Assembly: GCF_028610675.1 (NCBI RefSeq)
Contig: NZ_JAQQWS010000001.1
Location: forward strand, 682,001-746,000
Source: Alkalihalobacillus pseudalcaliphilus
Lineage (GTDB): Bacteria; Bacillota; Bacilli; Bacillales; Bacillaceae_D
Direction of reading: 5' to 3'
Length of the DNA stretch: 64,000 nt
Shown here: in pieces, positions 26,700 to 35,771 of the stretch
How positions within the stretch are numbered: the first letter of the stretch is position 1
Layout of the letters: every line of letters begins with the position of its first letter
Program-made: the position numbers and the translations under genes
The notes under the pieces: model-generated
What the model saw: only the letters and a program-made list of their open reading frames with translations
Databases searched by the model: none
What the model was told of the DNA's origin: nothing

Positions 26700-28040
26700 T
26701 CATACTTTTAATGTTTTCTCAATAAAATTCGTTGTTGTATTGCCGGCTGCAAAAGCTTCATGTTCAAAGATGTCCAGCAGTAATGGAATATTCGTTTTAA
26801 TACCTGTCACTTCATAATTTTGTAAGGCATGGACCATTAACTCAATGGCTTCATTTCTCGTATTGGCTGTAACGATTAATTTCGCAATCATTGGATCATA
26901 AAACGGTGTCACAGTTGAGTTCGTTTCAACACCGAGCTCATGTCTAATCCCTGGACCGTTTGGAATCTCTAAGTTTGTAATCGTTCCTGGTGAAGGAAAA
27001 AAAGTGACCGGATCTTCTGCATATATACGTGCCTCGATGGCATGACCCTCTTTACTAATATCCTTCTGTCCATAAGTGAGCTTTTCACCGCATGCAATTT
27101 TAATTTGTTGTTCCACAAGGTCCAATTTTGTAATTTCTTCCGTCACCGGATGTTCCACTTGTAATCTCGTATTCATTTCTAAAAAATAATAGTTTTGTTC
27201 CTCATCGACAATAAATTCAATCGTTCCGGCATTCTCATAACCAATAGCCTTGGCTGCAAGCACCGCTGATTCACCCATCTGCCTTCTTGTTTCCTCACTT
27301 AAAAATGGTGACGGAGCTTCTTCAATCACTTTTTGATGTCTTCTTTGGATCGAGCATTCACGCTCCCATAAATAAACGGTATTTCCTAACTTGTCAGCGA
27401 TGATTTGGATTTCAATATGACGTGGATTTTCAATATATTTTTCCATATACATCGATCCTTCACCGAAAAAGTTGAGAGCACGCTTTTGATTGCTAATAAA
27501 AGCCTTTTCTAACTCTACATCATTAAAGGCGACTTGCATGCCAATCCCACCGCCACCAGCAGATGCTTTAAGCATGACTGGATAACCTATCTTTTGAGCT
27601 GTAAAAACAGCATCTTCTACATTTAAAAGCTGATGCTCGATTCCTGGAACAATCGGAATATCTGCTAAAGCCATTGCTTTCCTTGCTTCGATTTTACTGC
27701 CCATTTTTGCGATAGTCGCTGCTGTTGGACCGATAAAAACGATACCTTCCTCTTCACATCTTTTTACGAATTCAGGATTTTCTGATAATAATCCATATCC
27801 AGGATGAATGGCTTCTACGTGAGCAGCTTTTGCCACTTCGATGATTTTTTCGATATTTAAATAACTTTCTGAGACACGTGGGCCCCCAATTAAGTAGGCT
27901 TCATCTGCTGCTCTTACAAAAGTCGCTTCTTTATCTGCTTCTGAATACACTGCCACCGTTTGAATATTTAATTTTTCGCACGTTCGGATAATCCGTGCAG
28001 CTATCTCACCACGATTGGCAATAAGAATTTTATGAAACAT
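26700..28040 (-). CDS. yngH: Biotin carboxylase subunit of acyl-CoA carboxylase
   Basis: 446 residues, AccC-type ATP-grasp enzyme: N-terminal KILIANRGEIAARIIRT, Gly-rich KASAGGGGIGM, EMNTRLQVEHPVTE and the C-terminal barrel. It carboxylates biotin on the small carrier using ATP and bicarbonate. Operon context makes it part of the methylcrotonyl-CoA carboxylase rather than fatty-acid acetyl-CoA carboxylase. Confidence 0.94.
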   Translation of the reverse strand: MFHKILIANRGEIAARIIRTCEKLNIQTVAVYSEADKEATFVRAADEAYLIGGPRVSESYLNIEKIIEVAKAAHVEAIHPGYGLLSENPEFVKRCEEEGIVFIGPTAATIAKMGSKIEARKAMALADIPIVPGIEHQLLNVEDAVFTAQKIGYPVMLKASAGGGGIGMQVAFNDVELEKAFISNQKRALNFFGEGSMYMEKYIENPRHIEIQIIADKLGNTVYLWERECSIQRRHQKVIEEAPSPFLSEETRRQMGESAVLAAKAIGYENAGTIEFIVDEEQNYYFLEMNTRLQVEHPVTEEITKLDLVEQQIKIACGEKLTYGQKDISKEGHAIEARIYAEDPVTFFPSPGTITNLEIPNGPGIRHELGVETNSTVTPFYDPMIAKLIVTANTRNEAIELMVHALQNYEVTGIKTNIPLLLDIFEHEAFAAGNTTTNFIEKTLKV

Positions 28041-28065
28041 TTTGATGCCTCCAATTCTTTATAAC

Positions 28066-29211
28066 CTAAGATGTACACCCTATTTCTTTTGCAATAACCA
28101 TTCTTTGCACTTCAGAAGTTCCTTCACCAATCTCTAAAAGCTTTGCATCGCGGAAAAATCTTTCCACTTGGTATTCTTTCATATAACCATAGCCACCATG
28201 AATTTGAATCGCTTGATCACATGCTTTCATACATATTTCTGACGCGTATAGCTTAGCAATCGCTGCTTCTTTTTTGAATCTTTTACCTTGATCTTTCAAC
28301 CATGCTGCTTTATATACCATCGTTCGAGCTAACTCAATATGCATAGCCATATCTGCCAACTTAAATTGAATAGCTTGAAAGGAAGATAATGACTGACCAA
28401 ATTGTTTCCGTTGCTTTGCGTAAGCTAATGCTTTTTCATAAGCAGCTTGAGCTATCCCTACCGCCATTGCACCGATTCCAATTCTTCCCCCATCTAATGT
28501 CGCTAAAAATTGTTTGAAGCCCTCACCTTCAACACCTAATAACGCCTCTTGATTAACGCTTACATTTTCTAATACAAGTTCCGTCGTGTTTGATGAATGC
28601 AGGCCCAGCTTTTCATATTGATTTAGTACCGTAAATCCTTCAGCAGCGGTGGGAACAATAAAAGCACTAATTCCATTGATCCCTTTTGATGAATCCGTTA
28701 CGGCTGTTAATGCCAAGTTTTTCGCATAGCTTGCATTCGTAATAAAACATTTTGTCCCATTAATCTCCCAATGATCACCAAGCTTCTTCGCTTTGGTTTG
28801 TGTTCCACCAGCATCAGAACCAGCATTAGGCTCCGTTAAACCAAAAGCTCCTAAATATTCACCTGTACACAAAGGCGTCAAATATTTTTGCTTTTGTTCT
28901 TCTGTACCAAATAAATATAGCGGTGCACCACCAAGAGAAATATGTGCGGAATACGTAATACCGGTTGATCCGCAAACTCTACTCAACTCCTCGACGACAA
29001 GAGCAAAGGAAATTGTGTCCGCTTCGGCACCTCCATATTTCTCTGGAAAAGGTAATCCCATTAACCCTAATGCAGATAATTTTTTAAAAAGCTGTAAAGG
29101 GAATTCTCCACTTTTATCACGCTCATCTGCCTCAGGTGCGACCTCGTTTAAAGCAAAATCACGAACCAACTTTTTAATCATCGCTTGTTCTTTCGTTAAT
29201 TCAAAATGCAC
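28066..29211 (-). CDS. yngJ: Acyl-CoA dehydrogenase, probably isovaleryl-CoA dehydrogenase
   Basis: 381 residues, acyl-CoA dehydrogenase family. FAD and substrate motifs GLTEPNAGSDAGGTQTKA (about 135) and IQIHGGYGYMKEYQVERFFRDAK (in parts, C-terminal) are clear; the catalytic Glu is expected in EIGEGTSEVQR. First gene of the operon yngJ-yngH-yngHB-yngG-yngE-thiolase. It would oxidise isovaleryl-CoA to 3-methylcrotonyl-CoA. Substrate is inferred from the operon. Confidence 0.92.
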   Translation of the reverse strand: MHFELTKEQAMIKKLVRDFALNEVAPEADERDKSGEFPLQLFKKLSALGLMGLPFPEKYGGAEADTISFALVVEELSRVCGSTGITYSAHISLGGAPLYLFGTEEQKQKYLTPLCTGEYLGAFGLTEPNAGSDAGGTQTKAKKLGDHWEINGTKCFITNASYAKNLALTAVTDSSKGINGISAFIVPTAAEGFTVLNQYEKLGLHSSNTTELVLENVSVNQEALLGVEGEGFKQFLATLDGGRIGIGAMAVGIAQAAYEKALAYAKQRKQFGQSLSSFQAIQFKLADMAMHIELARTMVYKAAWLKDQGKRFKKEAAIAKLYASEICMKACDQAIQIHGGYGYMKEYQVERFFRDAKLLEIGEGTSEVQRMVIAKEIGCTS

Positions 29212-29562
29212 ATGGCTTCAGCCCTTTCTGTTAGCATAGTCATTCTAAGAACAAAAAACTATAAAACTTATCATACGGCTAGGCTTGCTACATAGTTAAA
29301 GAGAATAAAGAGAACGTTAATGAATAAGTAAAGCAGTCATAGAAGTAGGGTACGCGTGAGGTTAAGTAGGACAAGTAATGTAAGCGGTATCATTTTTTGA
29401 TACATATTTATCATAATCAATGATGGTGGAAAATTCAAGAAAAAAAGCTGTTCTCAAAAAGTCATATGAATAACCTTGAAGAATCAGCTTTCCCTTCATA
29501 ATAAGAAAATTTAAATGAGATAATAGAATTTTATTTACCCATTTTTAAGCGTGTTTACATTT
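29212..29562. other. Gene-free interval upstream of the leucine-degradation operon
   Basis: 351 bases. No open frame of note. It contains a perfect inverted repeat GTATCA-N5-TGATAC at 29387-29403, which could be an operator for the operon, about 180 bases before its start. Nothing else recognised. Confidence 0.4.
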
Positions 29563-30033
29563 CTATGATTTGATTTCTAACAATAGATCCGTGATTAACT
29601 CTTCAAACGTCTCGGCTACGAGAATCTCTTTCCAATTACTATCTTCTCCTTCATATAAAAAAACAACAGAAGGCTCCTCTTTAAATTCAACTCGGTAATC
29701 AAGAGCTAACCAATTATACATGTCACCTGTAATCAATACGAGATCTTTTGGTAAGTGCAATTCTTCAACAAAGATTGTAGATAACCCTACACCTTTGTCT
29801 AGCTCTAATTCTTGCAAATACTGAATAACAAATGGTAGCTCATCATCCGGATATATAGGTATAACCATTTCCCCACCATTTTGTAGCTTCATTAATTGTT
29901 TATAGATATGAGGCAAACGAAAACCAATCGCTTTCTCAATGTGATCAATTTTATCGTCTGTTACAATTTGCCCGGGTTCGTAGGCACTTCTTTCTTTCCA
30001 AACCTTCATTAACTCTCTATCATCCATTCTCAT
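29563..30033 (-). CDS. SMI1/KNR4-family protein
   Basis: 156 residues from ATG 30033, which follows GAGGGAGG; upstream in-frame codons lie in the ribosome site. The family core is visible as IDHIEKAIGFRLPHIYKQLM and LQNGGEMV near the N-terminus, then WLALDYR and VVFLYEGEDSNW. Many bacterial SMI1/KNR4 proteins are immunity proteins for contact-dependent or LXG-type toxins, but no toxin gene is adjacent. It follows the AEC transporter gene closely and may share its transcript. Role unknown. Confidence 0.8.
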   Translation of the reverse strand: MRMDDRELMKVWKERSAYEPGQIVTDDKIDHIEKAIGFRLPHIYKQLMKLQNGGEMVIPIYPDDELPFVIQYLQELELDKGVGLSTIFVEELHLPKDLVLITGDMYNWLALDYRVEFKEEPSVVFLYEGEDSNWKEILVAETFEELITDLLLEIKS

Positions 30034-30051
30034 CAACAAAACCTCCCTCAT

Positions 30052-31020
30052 TTAAGGAATCAGTAAATATAAAATAGGTAATACAACGAGTAACATGGAC
30101 GTACTGACTATCCAGTTAGCATTCGCTAGTTCAATATCAAGCTTATATAGCTGTGCTGGAACGAGTGACATCACCGCTGGAGGCATTGCAGATAAGATTA
30201 AAAGAACATAAATTAATAATCCATCTTGATAAGCACCCAAGCCTAATAGCCAAGCGGCTGATACAGTTATTATAGGAACACTAATAAATTTAATACTAGA
30301 AATAATCAATCCTTCTTTATAATACTTCCTCACTGAATTGACCTTCATCGTAAACCCTAAAGGCACCACTAATAAAAAGGAAGCTAGCGGTACAAGAAAT
30401 TCATTAAGATTACCGACTAGTTCAGGCCTAACAATGCCCGAGAAGTTTAATATCGCACCGATACTAATTGCTGAAAACGTGACGAGAATAAACGGATCGG
30501 TCACTATTTTTTTAAAACGGGAAGGTGCTTGGTCTTGCTTAGCATTAGGGCCGTACCCTTTAGCAACCGGGAAACAAACTGTGTAATAAAATAATTCCTC
30601 AAATAGACGAACCATGGCCGCGAATGCTAAGCCCATCTCACCTAATAATAAAAAGCAAAATAGCATTCCAAATGCTCCCCAATTGGAGAAGCTACCACTA
30701 ACAAACATCGCACCTGTTTGGACCGGTTGATGCCGTAAAAGTCTTGAGGAAAGTATCGCTAGTGCTCCACCAATAATCAGAGCGAATATGCCAAGAACGG
30801 GAAGTAAAAGAAACTTCATTTCTTCGATTTCTACAATCCAAAAGGCAGCTAATAATATAATGGGATTGATCCCTAAAAGAACAAATGGAATCATTTTTTG
30901 AATCATTTTATCAAAAGGAATACGTGATGATTGACCATTTTTCTGAATAAAAAGGCGAAGTAACCGACCAACTAGTAGTCCACCAATAATAATTGCAATT
31001 GCAAGAATAAATTTTAACAT
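30052..31020 (-). CDS. AEC-family transporter
   Basis: 322 residues with ten hydrophobic segments in two halves, typical of the auxin efflux carrier (AEC) family, including MLLVVLPILYLL at the end and a conserved helix with ILSAMPPAVMSLVPA. Family members move organic acids or similar solutes; the substrate here is unknown. It begins after AAGAAGGAAAT and is followed 18 bases later by the SMI1/KNR4 gene. Confidence 0.85.
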   Translation of the reverse strand: MLKFILAIAIIIGGLLVGRLLRLFIQKNGQSSRIPFDKMIQKMIPFVLLGINPIILLAAFWIVEIEEMKFLLLPVLGIFALIIGGALAILSSRLLRHQPVQTGAMFVSGSFSNWGAFGMLFCFLLLGEMGLAFAAMVRLFEELFYYTVCFPVAKGYGPNAKQDQAPSRFKKIVTDPFILVTFSAISIGAILNFSGIVRPELVGNLNEFLVPLASFLLVVPLGFTMKVNSVRKYYKEGLIISSIKFISVPIITVSAAWLLGLGAYQDGLLIYVLLILSAMPPAVMSLVPAQLYKLDIELANANWIVSTSMLLVVLPILYLLIP

Positions 31021-31164
31021 ATTTCCTTCTTTCTAAGTCCATGGATACTTCTTTTCTTTTTATGGATTTCATGTTGTTTTTCTATATCCTATCAAAAAAT
31101 GAAACTAAAAAGAATGTTTCATTGATGATTTTTTTATGTAAGGGGTTTCTTAACTAAAAGATAA

Positions 31165-31186
31165 TGCCCTGCTCTTAGACAGGGCA
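31165..31186 (-). terminator. Possible terminator after the SIMPL gene
   Basis: TGCCCTG / CAGGGCA hairpin about 70 bases after the stop; on the minus strand followed by ATTATCTTTTAG, so the T tract is imperfect. Confidence 0.45.
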
Positions 31187-31255
31187 CTTTCTATCGAACT
31201 AAAATGGCGACTATTCATTAGCCATGTCCCGCCTGTTAGTCCCTATGATTGATTC

Positions 31256-31885
31256 TTACTCATATTCATATACAACTTCTACGTTCGCCTCAATAGCCAG
31301 TAGTCCAGTTGAGATCGGTGTTGATGCGGCTTCAAATGTTTGGAGCCTTGGACTGAACGGTTGAGCAACTTGGCCTTGTTCGTGTATCAATAACGGTGTT
31401 TGTTTTAATTTGACCTGATTACTCGCTGCTAATTCAATCGCCTTTTTTTTAGCATCTTCAACCGCTTTCGTAAGGGCCTGGCGATATAATTGATTTTCTC
31501 GATTGCTTTTAAACTGTACAGATTGTGTGCGGTTCGCACCTGCTTGAACAACTTTGTCAAGAACTTGACCTGTTTTCTGAATATCCTCTATTTCCACTTC
31601 TAGAAGATGCGTAAGACGATAATGACTAAATAGTTGCTGGTTATTATGAAAGTCATAAATCGGCTGTAACTGATATTCGATCGTACGAATGAGTTCATTC
31701 GGAATGCCTTCCTGTTGTAAAACGGACAAAATGCTTTGCATTTTCTCAGCATTCTCTGTTTGAACCTGTTCCACCTCTTTGCCTTCTGTTTCAACTCCTA
31801 CCACAACAAAGGCAACATTTGGTGCATCACGAACAATTCCTTTCCCATAAACAACGATTCGATTTAAACCCTTTTCCAAAAACAT
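31256..31885 (-). CDS. SIMPL-domain (DUF541) protein
   Basis: 209 residues from ATG 31885, eight bases after AAAGGAGA; the longer frame from 31924 lacks such a site. Pattern typical of SIMPL/YggE proteins: IVVYGKGIVRDAPNVAFVVVGVETEG at the start in pieces, a central region with IQKTGQVLDKVVQAGANR and AVEDAKKKAIELAA. Unlike E. coli YggE there is no signal peptide, so it is probably cytoplasmic. Linked to oxidative stress in other bacteria; function here unknown. Confidence 0.85.
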   Translation of the reverse strand: MFLEKGLNRIVVYGKGIVRDAPNVAFVVVGVETEGKEVEQVQTENAEKMQSILSVLQQEGIPNELIRTIEYQLQPIYDFHNNQQLFSHYRLTHLLEVEIEDIQKTGQVLDKVVQAGANRTQSVQFKSNRENQLYRQALTKAVEDAKKKAIELAASNQVKLKQTPLLIHEQGQVAQPFSPRLQTFEAASTPISTGLLAIEANVEVVYEYE

Positions 31886-32132
31886 CTCATTCTCTCCTTT
31901 CACCCACACTATCAGTCTATTCATGACAACTATACACCATACCTGAATGACCTTGATACTACATGATTATAAAATATGTGAAGCACTGTGTTGTTCACAA
32001 TGTTTCATCGATTATTTTTCTAATCGATAAAACCCTCCATTTTCACAAGAAATGAATAGGCAAATACAAAAGTACAAACATTCAAAGCTCAAAAGGTAAA
32101 CGTAAAAAAGCATAAGCAACAAATTCACCAAA

Positions 32133-32168
32133 AAGAAAAGCTCTCGCCTATCTATAAGCAAGAACTTT
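32133..32168 (-). terminator. Terminator of the Fur-box ABC exporter
   Basis: On the minus strand AAAGTTCTTGC pairs with GCGAGAGCTTT (two G-U pairs) and is followed by TCTTTTTGG. Confidence 0.65.
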
Positions 32169-32194
32169 CCTTATCTATGAATACATACTAGACA

Positions 32195-33919
32195 TTAACC
32201 GAATTGAGCTAAGTGTAACCTACGGTAAACGCCTTCCTTTTCAATCAATTCCTCGTGTTTACCTTGCTCTTTAATTCCATCCTTTGTAACAACTACAATG
32301 CGGTCAGCATTTTTTATCGTTGCCAAACGATGTGCAATAACGAGTGTCGTTCTACCTTTAGACAGTTCTGTTAATGACTGTTGAATAGCCATTTCTGTTT
32401 CCGTGTCAAGAGCAGAAGTCGCTTCATCTAAAATAAGGATTGGTGGATTTTTCAAGAACATTCTAGCAATGGCTAAACGCTGCTTTTGCCCTCCTGATAA
32501 TTTCACACCCCTTTCCCCGATCACCGTCTGTAAACCATCAGGTTGAGACTGTAAGAAATCATCCAGCTGTGCTTTTTTCGCTGCTTCATAAATCTCTTCA
32601 TCGCTAGCATCTAGTTTACCGTAAGCAATATTTTCCCTAATTGTCCCTGAGAATAGAAATACATCCTGTTGCACGATCCCAATTTGGGTCCGGAGTGATT
32701 CTAAGGTAATATCCTTAATTGAATGCCCATCAACTTGAATATCACCACTCGTCGCTTCATAAAAACGAGGTAACAAAGAACAAAGTGTTGTTTTACCTGC
32801 ACCAGAAGGTCCAACAAAAGCTACTGTTTCTCCAGGTGAGATGGAAAGACTAATATTATTTAAAATTTTGTCATGCTGCGTATAACCAAAAGATACTTGT
32901 TTATAGGAAATAGCACCATTCACTTGGATATCCTTTGCATTTGGATTGTCCTTAATATCAGGCTCGGTATCTAAAATTTCACAATAACGTTTAAACCCAG
33001 CAATACCTTTCGGGTAACTCTCAATAACGGCATTTATTTTTTGAATAGGGCCTAATAAAACATTGGATAATAGGATAAAAGCAACAAATTCACCATTTGT
33101 TAATTGGCCACCAAGCACAAAATAGGTTCCACCAATTAGTGTAAATAACGTCACAATTCGCATAAACATATAGTTTGACATAATATTTTGGGCCATGATT
33201 TTATACGATTCCAGCTTTGTTTGACGATATTTTTGATTGTTATTGGAAAATTGCTTTTGCTCGTACTTCTCATTAGCGAAAGCTTGTACGACACGGATTC
33301 CACCAATACTATCCTCTACACGAGAGTTAATTTCGGCAACATCACCAAACATCTTACGGAAAGTTCCAGTCATTTTTTTATTGAAATGAATGGCAAAAAT
33401 CATCAATAATGGAATAACAACAAACGAAATTAATGCAAGTTTCCAGTTAATCCCTAACATAATTAAAAAGGCTCCAAGAAGTGTCATGACAGCAACAAAA
33501 ACATCCTCTGGTCCATGATGGGCTACTTCCCCAATTTCCTCTAAATCCTTAGTAAGCCTCGAAATAGAGTGCCCTGTTTTATTATTATCATAGTAGCCAA
33601 ATGATAGTTTCTGCATATGAGTAAAAAGCTTTTGTCTCATATCTGTCTCAATATTGATTCCTAACTTGTGACCCCAATATGTAACGACAAAGTGTAAGAA
33701 AGTATTAAGTGCATAAATAAATAATAAACCTAAACATGCCCATAAAATAATCGTCCATTCACCCATCGGTAATAAGCGGTCAATGACTTGGTTAACGGCT
33801 AATGGAAATGCTAATTCTAATAAACCTACTAAAATGGCACATGAAAAATCTAAAATAAATAGCCACTTATATGGTTTATAATATGAGAAAAATCTTCTTA
33901 GTAATTGTATCTTCTCCAA
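32195..33919 (-). CDS. ywjA: ABC exporter, fused membrane and ATPase domains (YwjA-like)
   Basis: 574 residues. Six membrane helices (1-310) form a type I exporter domain; the ATPase domain has Walker A GPSGAGKTT, Q-loop region IGIVQQDVFLFSGTI, signature LSGGQKQR, Walker B ILILDEATSALD and switch IAHRLATI. Works as a dimer. Length and N-terminal sequence resemble B. subtilis YwjA (575), a Fur-regulated gene, and a Fur box lies upstream here too. The exported molecule is unknown; iron-linked lipid or siderophore export is only a guess. Confidence 0.85.
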   Translation of the reverse strand: MEKIQLLRRFFSYYKPYKWLFILDFSCAILVGLLELAFPLAVNQVIDRLLPMGEWTIILWACLGLLFIYALNTFLHFVVTYWGHKLGINIETDMRQKLFTHMQKLSFGYYDNNKTGHSISRLTKDLEEIGEVAHHGPEDVFVAVMTLLGAFLIMLGINWKLALISFVVIPLLMIFAIHFNKKMTGTFRKMFGDVAEINSRVEDSIGGIRVVQAFANEKYEQKQFSNNNQKYRQTKLESYKIMAQNIMSNYMFMRIVTLFTLIGGTYFVLGGQLTNGEFVAFILLSNVLLGPIQKINAVIESYPKGIAGFKRYCEILDTEPDIKDNPNAKDIQVNGAISYKQVSFGYTQHDKILNNISLSISPGETVAFVGPSGAGKTTLCSLLPRFYEATSGDIQVDGHSIKDITLESLRTQIGIVQQDVFLFSGTIRENIAYGKLDASDEEIYEAAKKAQLDDFLQSQPDGLQTVIGERGVKLSGGQKQRLAIARMFLKNPPILILDEATSALDTETEMAIQQSLTELSKGRTTLVIAHRLATIKNADRIVVVTKDGIKEQGKHEELIEKEGVYRRLHLAQFG

Positions 33920-34002
33920 CCCCTTCTCTCAGAATTTTATTTAGACCTACGAAATAAAAAAGTCCAAAAAAAATACTCTTTCCCTTTATATAATATTCTA
34001 AT

Positions 34003-34017
34003 TGATAATGATAATCA
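34003..34017. promoter_or_regulatory. Fur box upstream of the ABC exporter
   Basis: TGATAATGATAATCA differs from the 7-1-7 Fur consensus TGATAATNATTATCA at one position. It lies 84 bases before the start codon of the exporter and suggests derepression under iron limitation. Confidence 0.7.
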
Positions 34018-34051
34018 ATTATAAACTGAAATGATGAAAAATTCAATGGGT

Positions 34052-34195
34052 TTTATATAAAAGTTGCTTACAGCTGGTATTCGGAGCTTTGCTCACCGCT
34101 ACCGAAAAATCATGCTCCGCGACAATCACATGACGCCGAACTCGCTCTGTTACTTCCGGGCTTTTCCTACAACAACTGGCACCTTTCCTTGCTTT
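34052..34195 (+). repeat. Dispersed repeat family A, partial copy
   Basis: Starts TATAAAAGTTGCTTACAGC, then CGGAGCTTTGCTCACCGCTA, CCGAAAAATCATGCTCCGCG and ACAATCACATGACGCCGAAC, parallel to the copy at 14080 but missing its 3' hairpin part. It lies in the gap between the exporter promoter and the TspO-like gene. Confidence 0.75.
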
Positions 34196-34276
34196 TATAT
34201 AAAAAAATCCGTTACCTTTAGCATCTTAGCTCAAAATAACGGAACCGAATTATTAATTTGTAAAAATATCGTTCTT

Positions 34277-35038
34277 TTACCGGTTCTTTAATCTCAATAT
34301 GACCTGATACAGGACAAATAATCCGACGACAATCGCAAGTCCTAAGCTTACGTATTGAACATACATATTCGTACTTTCCACATAGATAGCAACATATGCC
34401 CAAATGAATGGTAGAGGGTAAATGATGTCATCAAATCTCTTCATCAGTGTAAAAGCTAATAACCATCCAATAACAAGCATAATAATGGTCCACGCAATTT
34501 CATCAAGAAATAGGAATGATTCAATGCCGCGATCTGTAAATACATTAAACACATTAATAATCGTTGCAACCGAAACCCAACCCATATACAAGGAAATCGG
34601 TAATCTCATAAATGGCTTCACTTCTTCATTATTTACAGAGATGATCCGATAAATCATAATAAGTGTTAATAAAATGACGACAATGATGGCGAGGCTTACA
34701 ATGATTTGCCCAGAACCATAGCTGATAACCCATAATCCATTAAACAATAAATTGATCGAAGTCCATCCTAAGACTTTCCCATATAATTCCTGTTGATAAC
34801 CACGAACAAAGTAAGCTCGAATAATCCAAATCGCCATCAATACGTATATAAGGCCCCAAATCGCAAAAGCATATCCGGCAGGTTCAATCTCATTATTCAA
34901 AGCATTCGCTACATCTGAAACATTCCTACTGACTGGTAAGAAGTAATTCACACTTAAGGTAACAATTAAACAAAGTAAAGTCCATGTCACTAAAATAGGG
35001 TGCTTTTTCAACTGAAGCCCTCCAAATCGACTACTCAT
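34277..35038 (-). CDS. TspO/MBR-like tryptophan-rich membrane protein
   Basis: 253 residues with about seven membrane segments. The conserved part (EPAGYAFAIWGLIYVLMA, then SINLLFNGLWV and SLYMGWVSVATIINV) is that of larger bacterial TspO-related proteins, longer than the usual 160-residue TspO. A Trp-rich core is evident. TspO proteins bind porphyrins or sterols; function here unknown. Flanked by a repeat downstream. Confidence 0.75.
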   Translation of the reverse strand: MSSRFGGLQLKKHPILVTWTLLCLIVTLSVNYFLPVSRNVSDVANALNNEIEPAGYAFAIWGLIYVLMAIWIIRAYFVRGYQQELYGKVLGWTSINLLFNGLWVISYGSGQIIVSLAIIVVILLTLIMIYRIISVNNEEVKPFMRLPISLYMGWVSVATIINVFNVFTDRGIESFLFLDEIAWTIIMLVIGWLLAFTLMKRFDDIIYPLPFIWAYVAIYVESTNMYVQYVSLGLAIVVGLFVLYQVILRLKNR

Positions 35039-35083
35039 CGTTATTTGCTTATATTTTTCCTCATTTCATTACTCTTAAACCAC

Positions 35084-35581
35084 TTATTGATTGAAGCGCT
35101 CGATTAAGTCATACAAAAAGCCACTTTCTTGCTCAAATTGGAAAAAATCTAAAGCATAATAAGAAGCAATACCGGTAATAATTCCCCAGCCAATGACACT
35201 ACCTAGTACCCAAGAGGTAACGTGTTTTTTGCTACTTCCTAGTGATATAGCTAATAGCACAGCTAAATGACTCCCGACAAATACAGGACCTAATAGCGCA
35301 AGACCCGGTAATCCAAATCGACTCATGATTTTTTCTGCCCGTTCATTTTTCTTATTAACCTTTCCTTTTTCTGCATTCCTTCGTCTTTGCCATTCTCTAA
35401 TACGATCGGCTAATGCTATAACAATAACAACCGTTAGGACATTCCCAAACGTTGCTACAAATGTCACGAGCCAAACATTCAATCCAGCAATAGCCCCTAC
35501 CGGAATTGTAAAAACAACCTCAATAAAAGGTGTCGCTGCTGCTAAAAAAATGATGATGTATGCAATAAAATGTGCGATAAT
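35084..35581 (-). CDS. Small multidrug export family protein, probable ATT/ATC start
   Basis: About 165 residues with four to five membrane helices; AATPFIEVVFTIPVGAIAG at the start and SRFGLPGLALLGPVFVGSH in the middle match the small multidrug export (PF06695) family. The open frame runs back to 35647, but the only strong Shine-Dalgarno (AAAAGGAGGG) lies inside it and is followed by GAGT, then ATT ATC GCA. Initiation at ATT 35581 or ATC 35578 is therefore inferred; the upstream GTG is the alternative. Substrate unknown. Confidence 0.72.
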   Translation of the reverse strand: MIAHFIAYIIIFLAAATPFIEVVFTIPVGAIAGLNVWLVTFVATFGNVLTVVIVIALADRIREWQRRRNAEKGKVNKKNERAEKIMSRFGLPGLALLGPVFVGSHLAVLLAISLGSSKKHVTSWVLGSVIGWGIITGIASYYALDFFQFEQESGFLYDLIERFNQ

Positions 35582-35706
35582 ACTCCCTCCTTTTAATCTT
35601 CTCTTATTTTTACTGATTCCCACACTTCTGTAAAGTATTTGCACCACATGACTTGTTTACTTGTTTTTTAAAGAAAAAACTTGAAAATCCTTGTGGCAAA
35701 AATATA

Positions 35707-35736
35707 TTGACAACATATCTTGTATTAGTGTACTAT
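35707..35736 (+). promoter_or_regulatory. Promoter of the YtrA-type ABC operon
   Basis: TTGACA (35707-35712), 18 bases, TACTAT (35731-35736), followed by AAGGAGG and the first start codon at 35772. The -10 overlaps the operator listed next. Confidence 0.8.
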
Positions 35737-35750
35737 CTAATTAATACACC
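35727..35750. promoter_or_regulatory. YtrA/GntR operator
   Basis: Inverted repeat AGTGTA-N12-TACACC (also GTGTACTA / TAATACAC) covering the -10. It resembles the published YtrA-type site AGTGTA-N13-TACACT. The GntR regulator encoded two genes downstream is the likely ligand, giving autorepression. Confidence 0.65.
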
Positions 35751-35771
35751 AACACAATTAAGGAGGTTCTT

